From UBA1206 sp050953105 (lineage in GTDB: Bacteria; Bacillota; Clostridia; Oscillospirales; CAG-382), in the NCBI GenBank assembly GCA_050953105.1, contig JBMNMA010000009.1, positions 434,001-498,000 of the forward strand: a stretch of 64,000 nucleotides of DNA, written 5' to 3'. Under the pieces are notes generated by a model that did no database searches, had not been told where the DNA came from, and saw only the letters and a program-made list of their open reading frames with translations. Position numbers and translations under genes: made by a program. Below are positions 43,400 to 52,928 of the stretch, one piece after another (positions within the stretch are counted from its first letter, which is position 1; every line of letters starts with the position of its first letter).

Positions 43400-45031
43400 A
43401 TGGGTATGTTTTGTTTTCAGTGTCAGGAAACCGCAGGAGGAAAGGGCTGTACCGTCCGGGGTGTCTGCGGCAAGCAGGAAACCACCGCCAAGCTGCAGGA
43501 CCTGCTTATTTACACCGTAAAGGGTGTTTCGGAAATAGTTGTTAAGGGTGGTCTTGAGGTCGAAACCCTTGGTAAAGTAAATTACGAGCTGGTCAATTCC
43601 CTTTTTATGACCATAACCAACGCCAACTTCGATGACGAAGCTCTGGTTTTACAAATTAAAAAAATGCTTGAAATAAGAAACGGTTTAAGAGATTCAGCAA
43701 ATGCTGTTTCACTCCATGACGCCGCAACCTTTGAGGTGGAAAACACCGAGGAAATGCTTGAAAAGGCAGCTGCCGTAGGCGTTCTGGCAACGGCAGACGA
43801 GGATATAAGATCACTAAAAGAAATGGTAACCTACGGCTTAAAGGGCATGGCGGCCTATGCCGAGCATGCGGCAAACCTTGGTGAAACCGACAACGACGTT
43901 TTTGCTTTTATGTATAAGGCTTTGGCTGCTCTTCTTGACGATGGCAAAACCGCAGGTGAGCTGACCGAGCTTGTCCTTGAAACCGGTAAATACGGTGTGT
44001 CGGCAATGGCACTCCTTGACAAGGCCAACACAGGCCGATTCGGCAATCCGGAAGTTACCGCAGTAAACATAGGCGTAAGAAACAATCCGGCAATACTTAT
44101 TTCCGGCCACGACCTTACCGATCTTGAACAGCTTTTGGAACAAACCAAGGGAACCGGGGTGGACGTTTACACCCACAGCGAAATGCTGCCTGCCCATTAT
44201 TATCCCTTCTTTAAAAAATACGACAATCTTGCCGGCAACTACGGCAACGCCTGGTGGAAACAGGTGGACGAGTTTGTGTCCTTTAAAGGCCCCATTCTTT
44301 TCACCACCAACTGTATCGTCCCGCCCCGCAGCGAGGAGGTTAAGTCAAGGATTTTCACCACCGGTGCAGCGGGTTTCCCCGGATGCAGACATATAACCGC
44401 AGGGCGTGACGGTAAAAAGGATTTTTCAGAAATTATTGCTCTTGCCAAAACCCTGCCCGCTCCCCAGCAGATTGAAAACGGCAATATTATAGGCGGCTTT
44501 GCCCATAATCAGGTCATGCTTTTGGCCGACAAGGTGGTGGAGGCTGTCAAAGCGGGAAAAATCAGAAAGTTTTTCGTTATGGCAGGCTGCGACGGCCGGA
44601 TGAAGTCAAGGGACTATTACACCGAATTTGCAAACAAGCTGCCCGCCGACACGGTTATCCTTACCGCCGGCTGTGCCAAATACCGCTACAACAAGCTGAA
44701 TTTAGGGGATATAGACGGCATTCCCAGAGTTCTTGACGCCGGTCAGTGCAACGACTCCTATTCCCTTGCGGTTATCGCCATGAAATTAAAAGAGGTGTTC
44801 GGCCTTGAAAATGTAAACGACCTACCCATCGCCTTCAACATCGCATGGTATGAGCAGAAAGCGGTTATAGTTCTCCTTGCCTTACTGTATTTAGGGTTTA
44901 AAAACATCCATTTAGGGCCCACCCTTCCCGGATTTTTATCTCCCAACGTGGCAAAGGTGCTGGTTGACAATTTCGGCATTGCCGGCATTTCCACCGTTGA
45001 CAACGATTTGGACTTGTTTTTAGGAAAGTAA
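43400..45031 (+). CDS. hcp: Hybrid cluster protein (hydroxylamine / NO reductase), class I
   Basis: Reduces NO or hydroxylamine in nitrosative stress. The 543-aa protein starts CFQCQETAGGKGCTVRGVCGK: Cys spacing C-x2-C-x8-C-x5-C, the class I pattern for a [4Fe-4S] cluster seen in strict anaerobes, rather than the class II spacing of enterobacteria. Hybrid-cluster ligands are visible in ISGHDLTD, FTTNCIVPP, AGFPGC, AGCAKYRYN and NDSYS. Last gene of the operon, under the Crp/Fnr divergent regulator. Confidence 0.95.
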   Translation: MGMFCFQCQETAGGKGCTVRGVCGKQETTAKLQDLLIYTVKGVSEIVVKGGLEVETLGKVNYELVNSLFMTITNANFDDEALVLQIKKMLEIRNGLRDSANAVSLHDAATFEVENTEEMLEKAAAVGVLATADEDIRSLKEMVTYGLKGMAAYAEHAANLGETDNDVFAFMYKALAALLDDGKTAGELTELVLETGKYGVSAMALLDKANTGRFGNPEVTAVNIGVRNNPAILISGHDLTDLEQLLEQTKGTGVDVYTHSEMLPAHYYPFFKKYDNLAGNYGNAWWKQVDEFVSFKGPILFTTNCIVPPRSEEVKSRIFTTGAAGFPGCRHITAGRDGKKDFSEIIALAKTLPAPQQIENGNIIGGFAHNQVMLLADKVVEAVKAGKIRKFFVMAGCDGRMKSRDYYTEFANKLPADTVILTAGCAKYRYNKLNLGDIDGIPRVLDAGQCNDSYSLAVIAMKLKEVFGLENVNDLPIAFNIAWYEQKAVIVLLALLYLGFKNIHLGPTLPGFLSPNVAKVLVDNFGIAGISTVDNDLDLFLGK

Positions 45032-45044
45032 GTTAATATAAAGC

Positions 45045-45078
45045 AAACCGCCGGCAGATATTTACCGGCGGTTTTTTT
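45045..45078 (+). terminator. Terminator of the hcp operon
   Basis: AACCGCCGG ... CCGGCGGTTTTTTT, perfect stem with T run. Confidence 0.85.
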
Positions 45079-45101
45079 ATTCCTGTAAAGTATAATACTA
45101 A

Positions 45102-45866
45102 TTAATCCTGCTTGCTACAATATATCACAACCGCATCATGCAGAAACTTTGCGCAGCCGGGGGCGATTTTGTCATAATATTCGGTAAACCGGGGGTCATC
45201 AATATACATCTGTGTCAAGCAAATATGGGCTTCTTTTGAGTAACTGTCCCAGTAAAACATAAGCCATTTTTTATGCAGCTCGGCCGCCTTCATAGCCTTT
45301 TCCCCGGCAGGGTCGCCCTCTTCAAAGGCTGCCTTTAAGGTATTGTTCAAATCCTCGGTCAGCTTTTCATGCTCCTTATACTTTTCGGGGGTGGTGTTCA
45401 GCAGCTTTTGATTGGATTTTTCAACTCTTTCATCCCCGTATTTCCGGCGGATTTCTTTTCCGTATTTAGTTTCATTTTCTTCAACCTGCGCTTTAATAAA
45501 GCCTTCGAACTTTTCCTGGTCGGACATTGTAAATTCTCCTTTCATTGACTTAATTGTTTTTTCGGCGTTTGATATAAGGGTGTCAAGCCTTTGTCTTTTT
45601 TCCACTAGGGATTTCAAATGCCCCTCCAGTGCGCCGATAACGTCAAAATCCTTTGAATTTATTATCTTACCAATCTCCTCAAGGGGCATATCCAGCTCCC
45701 GGTAAAACAGTATAAGCTGAAGTTTGTCAACCTCCTTTTGGCCATACATACGGTAGCCGTTTGAGTTTATCCTTGAAGGAACCAGAAGTCCGCATTGATG
45801 GTAATGGCGCAGTGTCCGCTTTGTTACTCCCGCCATTTTGGCAAGCTTGTTTATTGTGTATTCCAT
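45102..45866 (-). CDS. MerR-family regulator with TipAS-like ligand domain
   Basis: A 254-aa TipA-like regulator. MerR winged helix MEYTINKLAKMAGVTKRTLRHYHQCGLLVPSRINSNGYRMYG, dimerisation coiled coil to about residue 110, and a C-terminal all-helical TipAS-like domain (KYGDERVEKSNQKLL ... HKKWLMFYWDSYSKEAHICLTQMYIDDPRFTEYYDKIAPG). TipA proteins bind thiopeptides and other small molecules. No efflux gene is adjacent, so the visible target is its own promoter. Confidence 0.9.
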   Translation of the reverse strand: MEYTINKLAKMAGVTKRTLRHYHQCGLLVPSRINSNGYRMYGQKEVDKLQLILFYRELDMPLEEIGKIINSKDFDVIGALEGHLKSLVEKRQRLDTLISNAEKTIKSMKGEFTMSDQEKFEGFIKAQVEENETKYGKEIRRKYGDERVEKSNQKLLNTTPEKYKEHEKLTEDLNNTLKAAFEEGDPAGEKAMKAAELHKKWLMFYWDSYSKEAHICLTQMYIDDPRFTEYYDKIAPGCAKFLHDAVVIYCSKQD

Positions 45867-45886
45867 TTCTCACTCCTCCGGAAAAC

Positions 45887-45917
45887 ATTATAAACTATGA
45901 CGTTACGTTAATGTCAA
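45887..45917 (-). promoter_or_regulatory. MerR-type promoter with 19-base spacer
   Basis: Minus strand TTGACA (45912-45917), 19 bases, TATAAT (45887-45892). The over-long spacer and the imperfect dyad TGACATTAACGTAACGTCA lying across it are the hallmark of promoters activated by MerR-family DNA distortion, so the gene should be autoregulated. Confidence 0.75.
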
Positions 45918-45941
45918 TATGTTTTTTCAAATTAATAAAAC

Positions 45942-46440
45942 TCCTCCTTCACAAGCGTAGCCAAAGAGGTTGCGCTCTCCGTCTCCACAGTAATACGGGT
46001 GTTTAACCTTGTAAACTACCCCTCGGGAACCCTCCCCCAGGCAATAGGCATTGACGAATTCAAGGGGAATACGGGAAAAGATAAATATCAATGTATTATT
46101 ACAGACCTTAACAATAACAGGGTAATAGATATCCTCGAAACAAGGTATAAACAAGATTTATTCAGCTATTTCAAGCACTTTGACAGATCGAAAACGGCAT
46201 ATTTCGTAAGCGATATGTGGGAAACCTACAGGGACGTTTCGAATACATACTTTAAGAAAGCCACCTATGTTATCGATAAATATCATTACGCAAGGCAGGT
46301 GTTCTGGGCGTTCGAGTCTGTACGCAAGGAGGAACAAAAGAAACATATCAAGGAAACCCGTCTTGCTTTCAAGCACTCAAAGGGTATTCTTTACAAGCGT
46401 TATGATAAGTTGACACCTGATGAAAAGATAAGGGTTGACA
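45942..46440 (+). pseudogene. ISL3-family transposase remnant
   Basis: An open frame reads SVAKEVALSVSTVIRVFNLVNYPSGTLPQAIGIDEFKGNTGKDKYQCIITDLNNNRVIDILETR ... RLAFKHSKGILYKRYDKLTPDEKIRVDT. This is the helix-turn-helix plus part of the DDE domain (IGIDEF contains the first Asp) of ISL3 transposases. The zinc-finger N-terminus and the C-terminal half are absent, and no terminal inverted repeats were found, so it is a dead fragment of about 165 codons. Confidence 0.8.
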
Positions 46441-46441
46441 C

Positions 46442-46470
46442 AAAAAAACAGCCGGTTAAGGCTGTTTTTG
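46442..46470 (-). terminator. Terminator of the cyclic-di-GMP operon
   Basis: AAAAACAGCC TTAACC GGCTGTTTTTTTG on the minus strand, 6 bases after the 46477 stop. Confidence 0.85.
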
Positions 46471-46476
46471 TTGTTT

Positions 46477-49197
46477 TTATGCCTGAAGCTCAATGTTTTC
46501 GGCTATTTCAAGGAAAAGCGAGGTAAGTTCGGGGTCGAACTGGCTTCCGGCGGCTTCTTTGATAATTTCAAGGGATACCTGTTTGTAATTTTCGGTTTCC
46601 TTAATGGTCCGCCGGTATACCCGGTCATAGGTTTCGGTTAATGAAATTATCCGTGAAATCAAGGGTATCTGTTCGCCCTTTAATCCTCTGGGGTAGCCTT
46701 TGCCGTCCCACTTTTCGTGATGGGAGTAGACATACTCGGCAAGATCCAAGGTTTCGTCTATCAGATTCAATATCCGGTATCCCACCACCGAATGCTGCTT
46801 GAATTTTTCCTGTTCTTCAATATCAAGAGCATTTTTATTAAGCAGTGAGTAGTCAAGCACAATTTTGCCGATATCGTGAAGATAGGCGGCCCGTTTCAGC
46901 TTGACAAGCTCGGTTTCGGGCATATTCAGCGCCTTGCCGAGCTCTGCCGACAGGTTTTGAACGTTAATGGAATGAAGCTGCTCGTAACGGCTGCGCTTAT
47001 GCAGGGTTTGGATAATAGTGTCCACAATGTCCTTGTTGATGGAGCTGCGGTTGATGGTTTTATCCTTATACATGGCGTTTTCGGCGTTGGCCATAACCTC
47101 GTCAAGTGACTGGCCGGGGTTATACTTAGTATCTGTTCCCATGGAAATAGAGCATTTCACCGCCTCCACCGTGGCTTCGGCAAAGCTTGATTTTATGACA
47201 TTCAGCATGGCAGCCGCCTCTATGGCCGTAGTTTTGGGAAGCAGAATAATAAATTCGTCACCGCCGGTACGGGCAATAACGTCACCGCTTCGGCAGGCTT
47301 GCTTTAAAATTTCGGCCGATTTCTTTATAAGCTCGTCCCCGGCATTGTGGCCGAAAACGTCGTTTGTCAGCTTAAGACCGTTTATGTCGGCAAATATAAC
47401 CGAAAGTGGCAGGTTTTCGGGTGTGTCAATTGTCAGTCTTTTTTCCTCAAAGCACCGGCGGTTGAGAAGGCCGGTAAGGGTGTCGAAGCAGTACAGGAAC
47501 TGAATTTCCGCTTCCCGCTGCTTTCGAATGGTAATGTCGGTAAATGTGATAACCGCACCCACAACCTGTCCGTTTTTAATCTGGGGGTAGGAGTGGTATT
47601 CCACGTCAAAGCAGGTGCCGTCTGCACGCCAGAAAACCTCGTCGTCGGCATGGACACCTTCTGCCCTTTCAATAGATCTTAATATCCGGCAGTCGGTAAA
47701 ATCGGAGGGGGAGCTGTCCCGGTTGGTATGGTGGATAATGTTATGGATATCCTTACCCAAAAGTTCCGACTGGTCCATATAGCCTAACATTGCAACGCAG
47801 CTTTTGTTGCAGAAGGTGCATTTTCCATCTGTGTCGATACCGAATATCGCTTCCGCTGCCGAGTCGAGAATAAGCTGAAGCCGGTTGGTGTTTTCCTCAA
47901 GCACGCCATAAGCATTTTCAAGCTCTATGGTGCGATCTTTAACCGCTTTTTCAAGCCCCCGCACAAAGGTTTGCAATTCGTCGGCCATGAAGTTGAAGGC
48001 ACGGGAAATCTGGCCGATTTCGTCGTTGCGCTTAACCTCTGCTCTGGCATACAGATCACCCGCTGCAAGAGCTGCGGTTTTTTCCCTAAGAAGGGACAAG
48101 GGTTTCAGCATTCTTGATGTGAGTAGAATATTTATAAAAAGTGAAAGGGCAAGGAACACAAAGGCAAGGATTATGGCAAGGTATATGTAATTAAACGCTG
48201 GTGAAAGGAGATAACTTTCGGGCAGGGCTGAAATAACCACCCAGTTAAGGCCTCCAAGCTCCAGTTCCTTAACATCCATATACCAGTTTTCATTAATACC
48301 CTTGTAAAAGAAAGAAGTTTCCTGCGTCTTAAGGAAGTTGTCGTAGGCCATGCGGATGTCGGGAGTGTCAAGTTCGTCAAGGCTTAACATTTCCTCAGCT
48401 TCTTCACTCATATCGTCCGCCGGCAAGCGATAATGCAACGCATCTTTGGAATTGGCGATTATCTTTTGGGTTTCTTTATCGATTAAAATCACATACCCCG
48501 TATATTCCCTAACCATCAAATCAATGGCAAGGCTTATATCGTTAAGAAGCATATGGGTGCCCAGCACTCCGTTAAGACTGCCGTCTTGGTTATACAGCGG
48601 GCAGGAATAGGTAATAACCAGCTTGTTTGTTAAATAATGCCGGTGTATGTCGGTAAACCCAGGACCGCTGCGTTCAACGGCGGAGGTGTACCATTCACTT
48701 TGGCGCATATCGTATGCGCCGCCTATTTCCGCCACCTCGCCGGCGGTGTTGTCATCGGTTGTGTTATAATACCATATCTGTCCGCCGGTTTGGAAATTGC
48801 TGCGGATAATTTCAAACACGCCATTGGCGTTCCGCCGGGCGCCGTAGTATTCACCGTCGGCGGTGGCGTAGGATATGCCGGAAATGGCATCACTGTAAGA
48901 CGAAAGCACGCCCACGAAATACCTGTCCCGGGTTGCTTCGTCCGAAAAATCAACCATTCCGTTGGCAATTATTTTATGGTTTACCTCGTTTATCTGGGCG
49001 GGGAACAGCATATACGAAAAAATCTGCTTGTAAATATGCTCGTTTAACTCACCGGCGACAGATTCGGTTGCTTCTTTAGAAGAAGAAAACCACCCCGAAA
49101 ACACAAAATAACCTATGATTCCGAAGGAGACAAGCATAATCGCCATAAATATGCAAATAATTGAGGTTCTTATGGATATAGATTTTTTATCTTCCAC
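46477..49197 (-). CDS. Cache-HAMP-PAS-GGDEF-HD-GYP cyclic-di-GMP signalling protein
   Basis: A 906-aa receptor that may both make and degrade cyclic di-GMP. Order: membrane helix, extracytoplasmic double-Cache-like sensor (about 45-330), second helix, HAMP (LTSRMLKPLSLLREKTAALAAGDLYARAEV), PAS, GGDEF with intact RTGGDEFIIL, then HD-GYP with YLHDIGKI, HHEKWDGKGYPRGLKGEQIP. The start is GTG 49195-49197, three bases after the stop of the EAL gene; the ribosome site there is weak, so coupling is likely. Confidence 0.9.
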   Translation of the reverse strand: MEDKKSISIRTSIICIFMAIMLVSFGIIGYFVFSGWFSSSKEATESVAGELNEHIYKQIFSYMLFPAQINEVNHKIIANGMVDFSDEATRDRYFVGVLSSYSDAISGISYATADGEYYGARRNANGVFEIIRSNFQTGGQIWYYNTTDDNTAGEVAEIGGAYDMRQSEWYTSAVERSGPGFTDIHRHYLTNKLVITYSCPLYNQDGSLNGVLGTHMLLNDISLAIDLMVREYTGYVILIDKETQKIIANSKDALHYRLPADDMSEEAEEMLSLDELDTPDIRMAYDNFLKTQETSFFYKGINENWYMDVKELELGGLNWVVISALPESYLLSPAFNYIYLAIILAFVFLALSLFINILLTSRMLKPLSLLREKTAALAAGDLYARAEVKRNDEIGQISRAFNFMADELQTFVRGLEKAVKDRTIELENAYGVLEENTNRLQLILDSAAEAIFGIDTDGKCTFCNKSCVAMLGYMDQSELLGKDIHNIIHHTNRDSSPSDFTDCRILRSIERAEGVHADDEVFWRADGTCFDVEYHSYPQIKNGQVVGAVITFTDITIRKQREAEIQFLYCFDTLTGLLNRRCFEEKRLTIDTPENLPLSVIFADINGLKLTNDVFGHNAGDELIKKSAEILKQACRSGDVIARTGGDEFIILLPKTTAIEAAAMLNVIKSSFAEATVEAVKCSISMGTDTKYNPGQSLDEVMANAENAMYKDKTINRSSINKDIVDTIIQTLHKRSRYEQLHSINVQNLSAELGKALNMPETELVKLKRAAYLHDIGKIVLDYSLLNKNALDIEEQEKFKQHSVVGYRILNLIDETLDLAEYVYSHHEKWDGKGYPRGLKGEQIPLISRIISLTETYDRVYRRTIKETENYKQVSLEIIKEAAGSQFDPELTSLFLEIAENIELQA

Positions 49198-49200
49198 GCT

Positions 49201-52062
49201 TTACACCGTATCCCTGTTATTAAAATCGCATCCCTCGGCAAGCTCGCCGAGATCGCCTAAAAATCTTATTACCGAATCTTCGTCAAGGGGTTTTGAAATA
49301 AGATAACCCTGTATTTTGTCGCAGCCTTTGGATACCAGATAGTCCCGCTGTTCGGGCTTTTCCACCCCTTCGGCTACTATGATATGGCCAAGCTTGTGGG
49401 CCATGGATATAATATATCCGGTAATAGCCTCTTCCGGATTAACCTTTAACAGTCTGTCCATAAAGGATTTGTCGATTTTAAGGCAGGACACATTCAGTTC
49501 CCTAACCCGGGCAAGGGAAGAATAGCCTGTTCCGAAGTCGTCCACGGCTATCTGTATTCCCACCTTTTTAAGCCTGCCGATGATACGGTTTATCCGTTCG
49601 TAGTCGCCGGCAAACACCGATTCGGTAATTTCAAGTCCCACATTGCGGGGGTCCACCCCCATATTGGCTATAAGCTCAAACAACCGGTCGGTAAAGTCGG
49701 GGCGTAAAAGCTGAATAGCCGATATGTTAACGGCAATCTGCATACGACCGCACCCCAGCTCGTTTAGCCGGTTTAAAAATTTAAAGGCTTCGGATAACAC
49801 CTTTTCGCCTATGGGGACAATAAGCTTGGTTTTTTCGGCTATTGGAATAAACTCTGCGGGGGATACAAGCCCTAATTTTTCGCTTTTAAGCCTTGCCAGC
49901 GCCTCAAAACCCGAGATTTTGCCGGTTTTAACGTCAAGAATCGGCTGGTAATGGAGGTATAACCCATGACACTCCTCGTCGCCTGCGATTTTTGCAAGCT
50001 CATGCCTGATTTCGTTTTCCCTGTTTACCGACATTTCAATGTATGCGTCGTAGAAACATATATTAAAATCCTTATCAGCTATATTTATAGCCCGTTCGGA
50101 GGCCACCACCAGCTTGAGAAGGAGAAGGTTGAAGTCGTCCCTAATGTCATCATTAATCTCAAGTATACCTATTCCTCCGCTTATGCGGTCGGTAACAAAC
50201 AAGCTGTCAAGGATTTTGGCAGCTTCCTCGGCAAACAGCATAAGCTCGGATTTGTCGTTATAGTCGGTTATATAAAATACAAAACGGTTTTCAAAGGTGT
50301 AAAACAAACGGCGGTTTTGGGTGGACAGGGCATCAAGCGCAGATGCTGCGGTTTTAATAAGAGCCTGGGTATATTGATAGCCGTAATTGGCAGTAAGAAG
50401 CTGAATAAGGCTTAAGTTTATGCCTATAAGCGCCCTTTTGCCTTTACGGTTGGTATATTGGTCTTCCTGAAGTGCCTTTTCAAGTGAACCGCGGTTGTAA
50501 AGTCCCGTCCAGCGGTCGTGCTCGTTAATATAAAGGAGGTTGTTTTCTATAACCTTGCGGTCGGAAATGTCAAGGACAATTCCCTCCAACGCCTCTACCC
50601 TGCCGTCTTCGGTGAATATACCCTGTCCCATTTCCATAACCCACTTCCGCTCGCCGGAGGAAGTGATTATTTCGTATTCGTATTTAAAGGGAATGTGGTT
50701 TGCAAGCACCCGTTCCCATTCTTTGCTCAACCGTTCCCGGTATTCGGGGCTTATAATGTCATTGTAGGATATATCCCGGTTGTTTATAAGGCTTTTGGGA
50801 TGATATCCGGTAAGATCATAACAGCCGTCGGACACGAACAGCATTGTCCATTCCTCGTCATAGTTGCAGCGGTAGGCAAGACCGGGAAGGTGTGACAAAA
50901 GCACCGACTGGCGGCGTTCCACCTCTTTTAGCATTTGTTCGGTTTCTTTACGGGCGGTTATGTCGCTTATAATGCATAGATGCTTTGACACAAGGTCGTT
51001 TATTCCCATCAGCCTTGACACGGTCATGTCAACCCAGACCACAGAGCCGTCGGGTTTTATAAACCGCTTTTCCATAGAAAAGCCGTTTATTTTACCGTCT
51101 TGAAACTCTTTGTGCATATCAAGGTCGGCTTGAAGGTCGTCGGGGTGGGTTATATCGGTCCATTTTAACTTTGAAAGCTCCAGGGTTGACCGTCCCATGA
51201 TTTTTTCAAACATGGGGTTTATGGTGGACATACCGTAATCGGTGCTGTAGATGAAGCTTAAGTCGTCCACAATGGCAATGCCTATAGGCGCCTGCTCGAA
51301 CAATCCCCGGTATAAAGCCTCGTCATAATCAAGCTGTTTATTCAGTTCCCTGTTAGCTTCATGCAGCAGCCAGCCGTAGAGGATAAGAAAAGTAAGAATG
51401 ATTATAAAAACGGCGATAACCATGTCGGGTATCATGTTTCGCCACAGGGCAGAAAACCATTTGGTAACGGGGTAATCCATGCCGAAGGCCGCGATAATCT
51501 CGCCGGTCTGCCCGTCGGTTACCGGCACCAGCACACTTATCCATTCCCCGAACCTGTCGGTGACGGGCGGGGTTATAATTGTATCGCCATCGGCAAGGGG
51601 TTTATAATATATACTTTCTGTATCACCGATTTCATCGCCGGGAGGGGAATATCCGTCCGTTCCGGGGACTTCGGAGTCTACAAGGATAATAAGCTTTCCG
51701 TCTCTTACGGTATAAAGGTAGGCAAAGGTAATGGTGGCTGTTTCCCGCTTAACTGCCATAAGACTGTCTTTAAGCAGCTTATACGTGGGATTTTCAAGGT
51801 CATCGTCTTTGCCGGTAAGATCGTTAATATGAGTGGAAGGCAAAAGTGCGTTTAATGATCTGGCAAGTTCCAAAGCATCGTCTTTTGCCTTATTGACGTA
51901 GCTTTTCCATGAATAGCCGAGATATATTATTGAAAGCAGCAGCATAACCACCGTAAAAATTACAGGCGCAATTAAAAGGCGTTTGTCTTTTATTAGTTCA
52001 AACGCTTTGCGTGTGGTTTTCGGTGTTATCTTAGCTGATTTTGCCGGGGATGAAGTTGACAT
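49201..52062 (-). CDS. Membrane PAS-GGDEF(degenerate)-EAL cyclic-di-GMP phosphodiesterase
   Basis: A 953-aa protein: N-terminal helix, extracytoplasmic Cache-like region, second helix, two PAS domains (ALYRGLFEQAPIGIAIVDD and LLSHLPGLAYRCN), a GGDEF-type domain in which the signature is replaced by FENRF, and an EAL domain with GFEALARL, EITES, VDDFGTGYSSL and AEGVE. The cyclase half should be inactive, the phosphodiesterase half active. Start ATG 52060-52062 follows GGGAGGAG; the longer frame is not needed. It forms an operon with the HD-GYP gene. Confidence 0.9.
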   Translation of the reverse strand: MSTSSPAKSAKITPKTTRKAFELIKDKRLLIAPVIFTVVMLLLSIIYLGYSWKSYVNKAKDDALELARSLNALLPSTHINDLTGKDDDLENPTYKLLKDSLMAVKRETATITFAYLYTVRDGKLIILVDSEVPGTDGYSPPGDEIGDTESIYYKPLADGDTIITPPVTDRFGEWISVLVPVTDGQTGEIIAAFGMDYPVTKWFSALWRNMIPDMVIAVFIIILTFLILYGWLLHEANRELNKQLDYDEALYRGLFEQAPIGIAIVDDLSFIYSTDYGMSTINPMFEKIMGRSTLELSKLKWTDITHPDDLQADLDMHKEFQDGKINGFSMEKRFIKPDGSVVWVDMTVSRLMGINDLVSKHLCIISDITARKETEQMLKEVERRQSVLLSHLPGLAYRCNYDEEWTMLFVSDGCYDLTGYHPKSLINNRDISYNDIISPEYRERLSKEWERVLANHIPFKYEYEIITSSGERKWVMEMGQGIFTEDGRVEALEGIVLDISDRKVIENNLLYINEHDRWTGLYNRGSLEKALQEDQYTNRKGKRALIGINLSLIQLLTANYGYQYTQALIKTAASALDALSTQNRRLFYTFENRFVFYITDYNDKSELMLFAEEAAKILDSLFVTDRISGGIGILEINDDIRDDFNLLLLKLVVASERAINIADKDFNICFYDAYIEMSVNRENEIRHELAKIAGDEECHGLYLHYQPILDVKTGKISGFEALARLKSEKLGLVSPAEFIPIAEKTKLIVPIGEKVLSEAFKFLNRLNELGCGRMQIAVNISAIQLLRPDFTDRLFELIANMGVDPRNVGLEITESVFAGDYERINRIIGRLKKVGIQIAVDDFGTGYSSLARVRELNVSCLKIDKSFMDRLLKVNPEEAITGYIISMAHKLGHIIVAEGVEKPEQRDYLVSKGCDKIQGYLISKPLDEDSVIRFLGDLGELAEGCDFNNRDTV

Positions 52063-52199
52063 AATGCTCCTCCCATAAGGGTAATCGATTTTGAGTTGAC
52101 ATAACATATTTTATCTGGGTATTATGAAAACTCGATTCCGGTATATCCTGAGCCTTATGGTCTTGTAATACAGTTATAATTGTTGCGTTTCTGTTAATG

Positions 52200-52228
52200 A
52201 TTATAGTCTGAAATAAGCCAAAAATCAA
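52200..52228 (-). promoter_or_regulatory. Promoter of the cyclic-di-GMP operon
   Basis: Minus strand TTGATT (52223-52228), 17 bases, TATAAT (52200-52205), leader about 130 nt. The leader does not match a cyclic-di-GMP riboswitch by eye. Confidence 0.7.
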
Positions 52229-52286
52229 CATTGAACTTCAAAAAACTCAAACATTTAACAATTGTTTGCATTAAGCCTATTAAGGC

Positions 52287-52315
52287 TTGATTATTTTTTA
52301 AAAATATAATATAAT
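52287..52315 (+). promoter_or_regulatory. Promoter of the DUF2179 gene
   Basis: TTGATT (52287-52292), 17 bases, TATAAT (52310-52315). Confidence 0.75.
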
Positions 52316-52349
52316 CAAAGTGAAAAACAACCGGACAGAGGTATTTGAA

Positions 52350-52883
52350 ATGGATTTAATTGTTTTATGCCTGGCTATATTTTTCAGCCGCATACTTGAC
52401 GTTTCCCTGGGGACGATACGGACAATATTTACCGTCCGGGGGAACCGGAAAGCCGCAGCCGGTATAGGTTTTGTGGAGGTTATGATTTGGTTTTTGGTGG
52501 TCCGTGAAGCGCTGAACACCGATGAAGAATCTATTTTTATCGCCATTGCCTTTGCGGGTGGATATGCTTCCGGCACTTTTATAGGGGGACTTGTGGCAAA
52601 GCAGCTCTTCCCTTCCAACCAACTGGTGCAGGTTATAACCTCAAGCCGCAATAATGAGCTGTTAAAGGCCATAAGCGACGCCGGCTTTTCAATGACGGTA
52701 GCCGACGTTTACGGCAGAGATCATTTGGCAGAAAAATACCTGTTGTTTATCTATATCGACGGCAAGTATTTCGAAAAACTGAAAAATATAATCACCGAAA
52801 AGGACAGCATGGCCTTTATATCCATAAGTGAGGGCAAGGCATCCTACAACGGGCAGATAGTTCCCTTTGAAAAAAGAAAATAG
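52350..52883 (+). CDS. DUF2179 / UPF0316 membrane protein
   Basis: A 177-aa protein with three membrane helices followed by a soluble domain (VQVITSSRNNELLKAISDAGFSMTVADVYGRD ... YIDGKYFEKLKNIITEKDSMAFISIS). This is the UPF0316/DUF2179 arrangement. The DUF2179 part is a small ligand-binding-like fold that in some families binds cyclic dinucleotides; no function is known here. ATG 52350 is preceded by GAGGTATTT; the longer frame has no site. Confidence 0.85.
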   Translation: MDLIVLCLAIFFSRILDVSLGTIRTIFTVRGNRKAAAGIGFVEVMIWFLVVREALNTDEESIFIAIAFAGGYASGTFIGGLVAKQLFPSNQLVQVITSSRNNELLKAISDAGFSMTVADVYGRDHLAEKYLLFIYIDGKYFEKLKNIITEKDSMAFISISEGKASYNGQIVPFEKRK

Positions 52884-52896
52884 CATTTTATAAATT

Positions 52897-52928
52897 ACGC
52901 CGGATGAGCTTCATCCGGCGTTGTTTTT
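52897..52928 (+). terminator. Terminator between convergent genes
   Basis: ACGCCGGATGA GCT TCATCCGGCGT followed by TGTTTTT; perfect 11-bp stem that overlaps the stop of the helicase gene on the other strand. Confidence 0.85.

Noticed and set aside
45999..46526. Functional ISL3 transposase
   Set aside because: Both ends of the protein and the terminal inverted repeats are missing; the last 25 residues of the open frame run into a terminator and the neighbouring gene.
52063..52199. Cyclic-di-GMP riboswitch before the signalling operon
   Set aside because: The leader lacks the conserved core of known cyclic-di-GMP riboswitches by eye.
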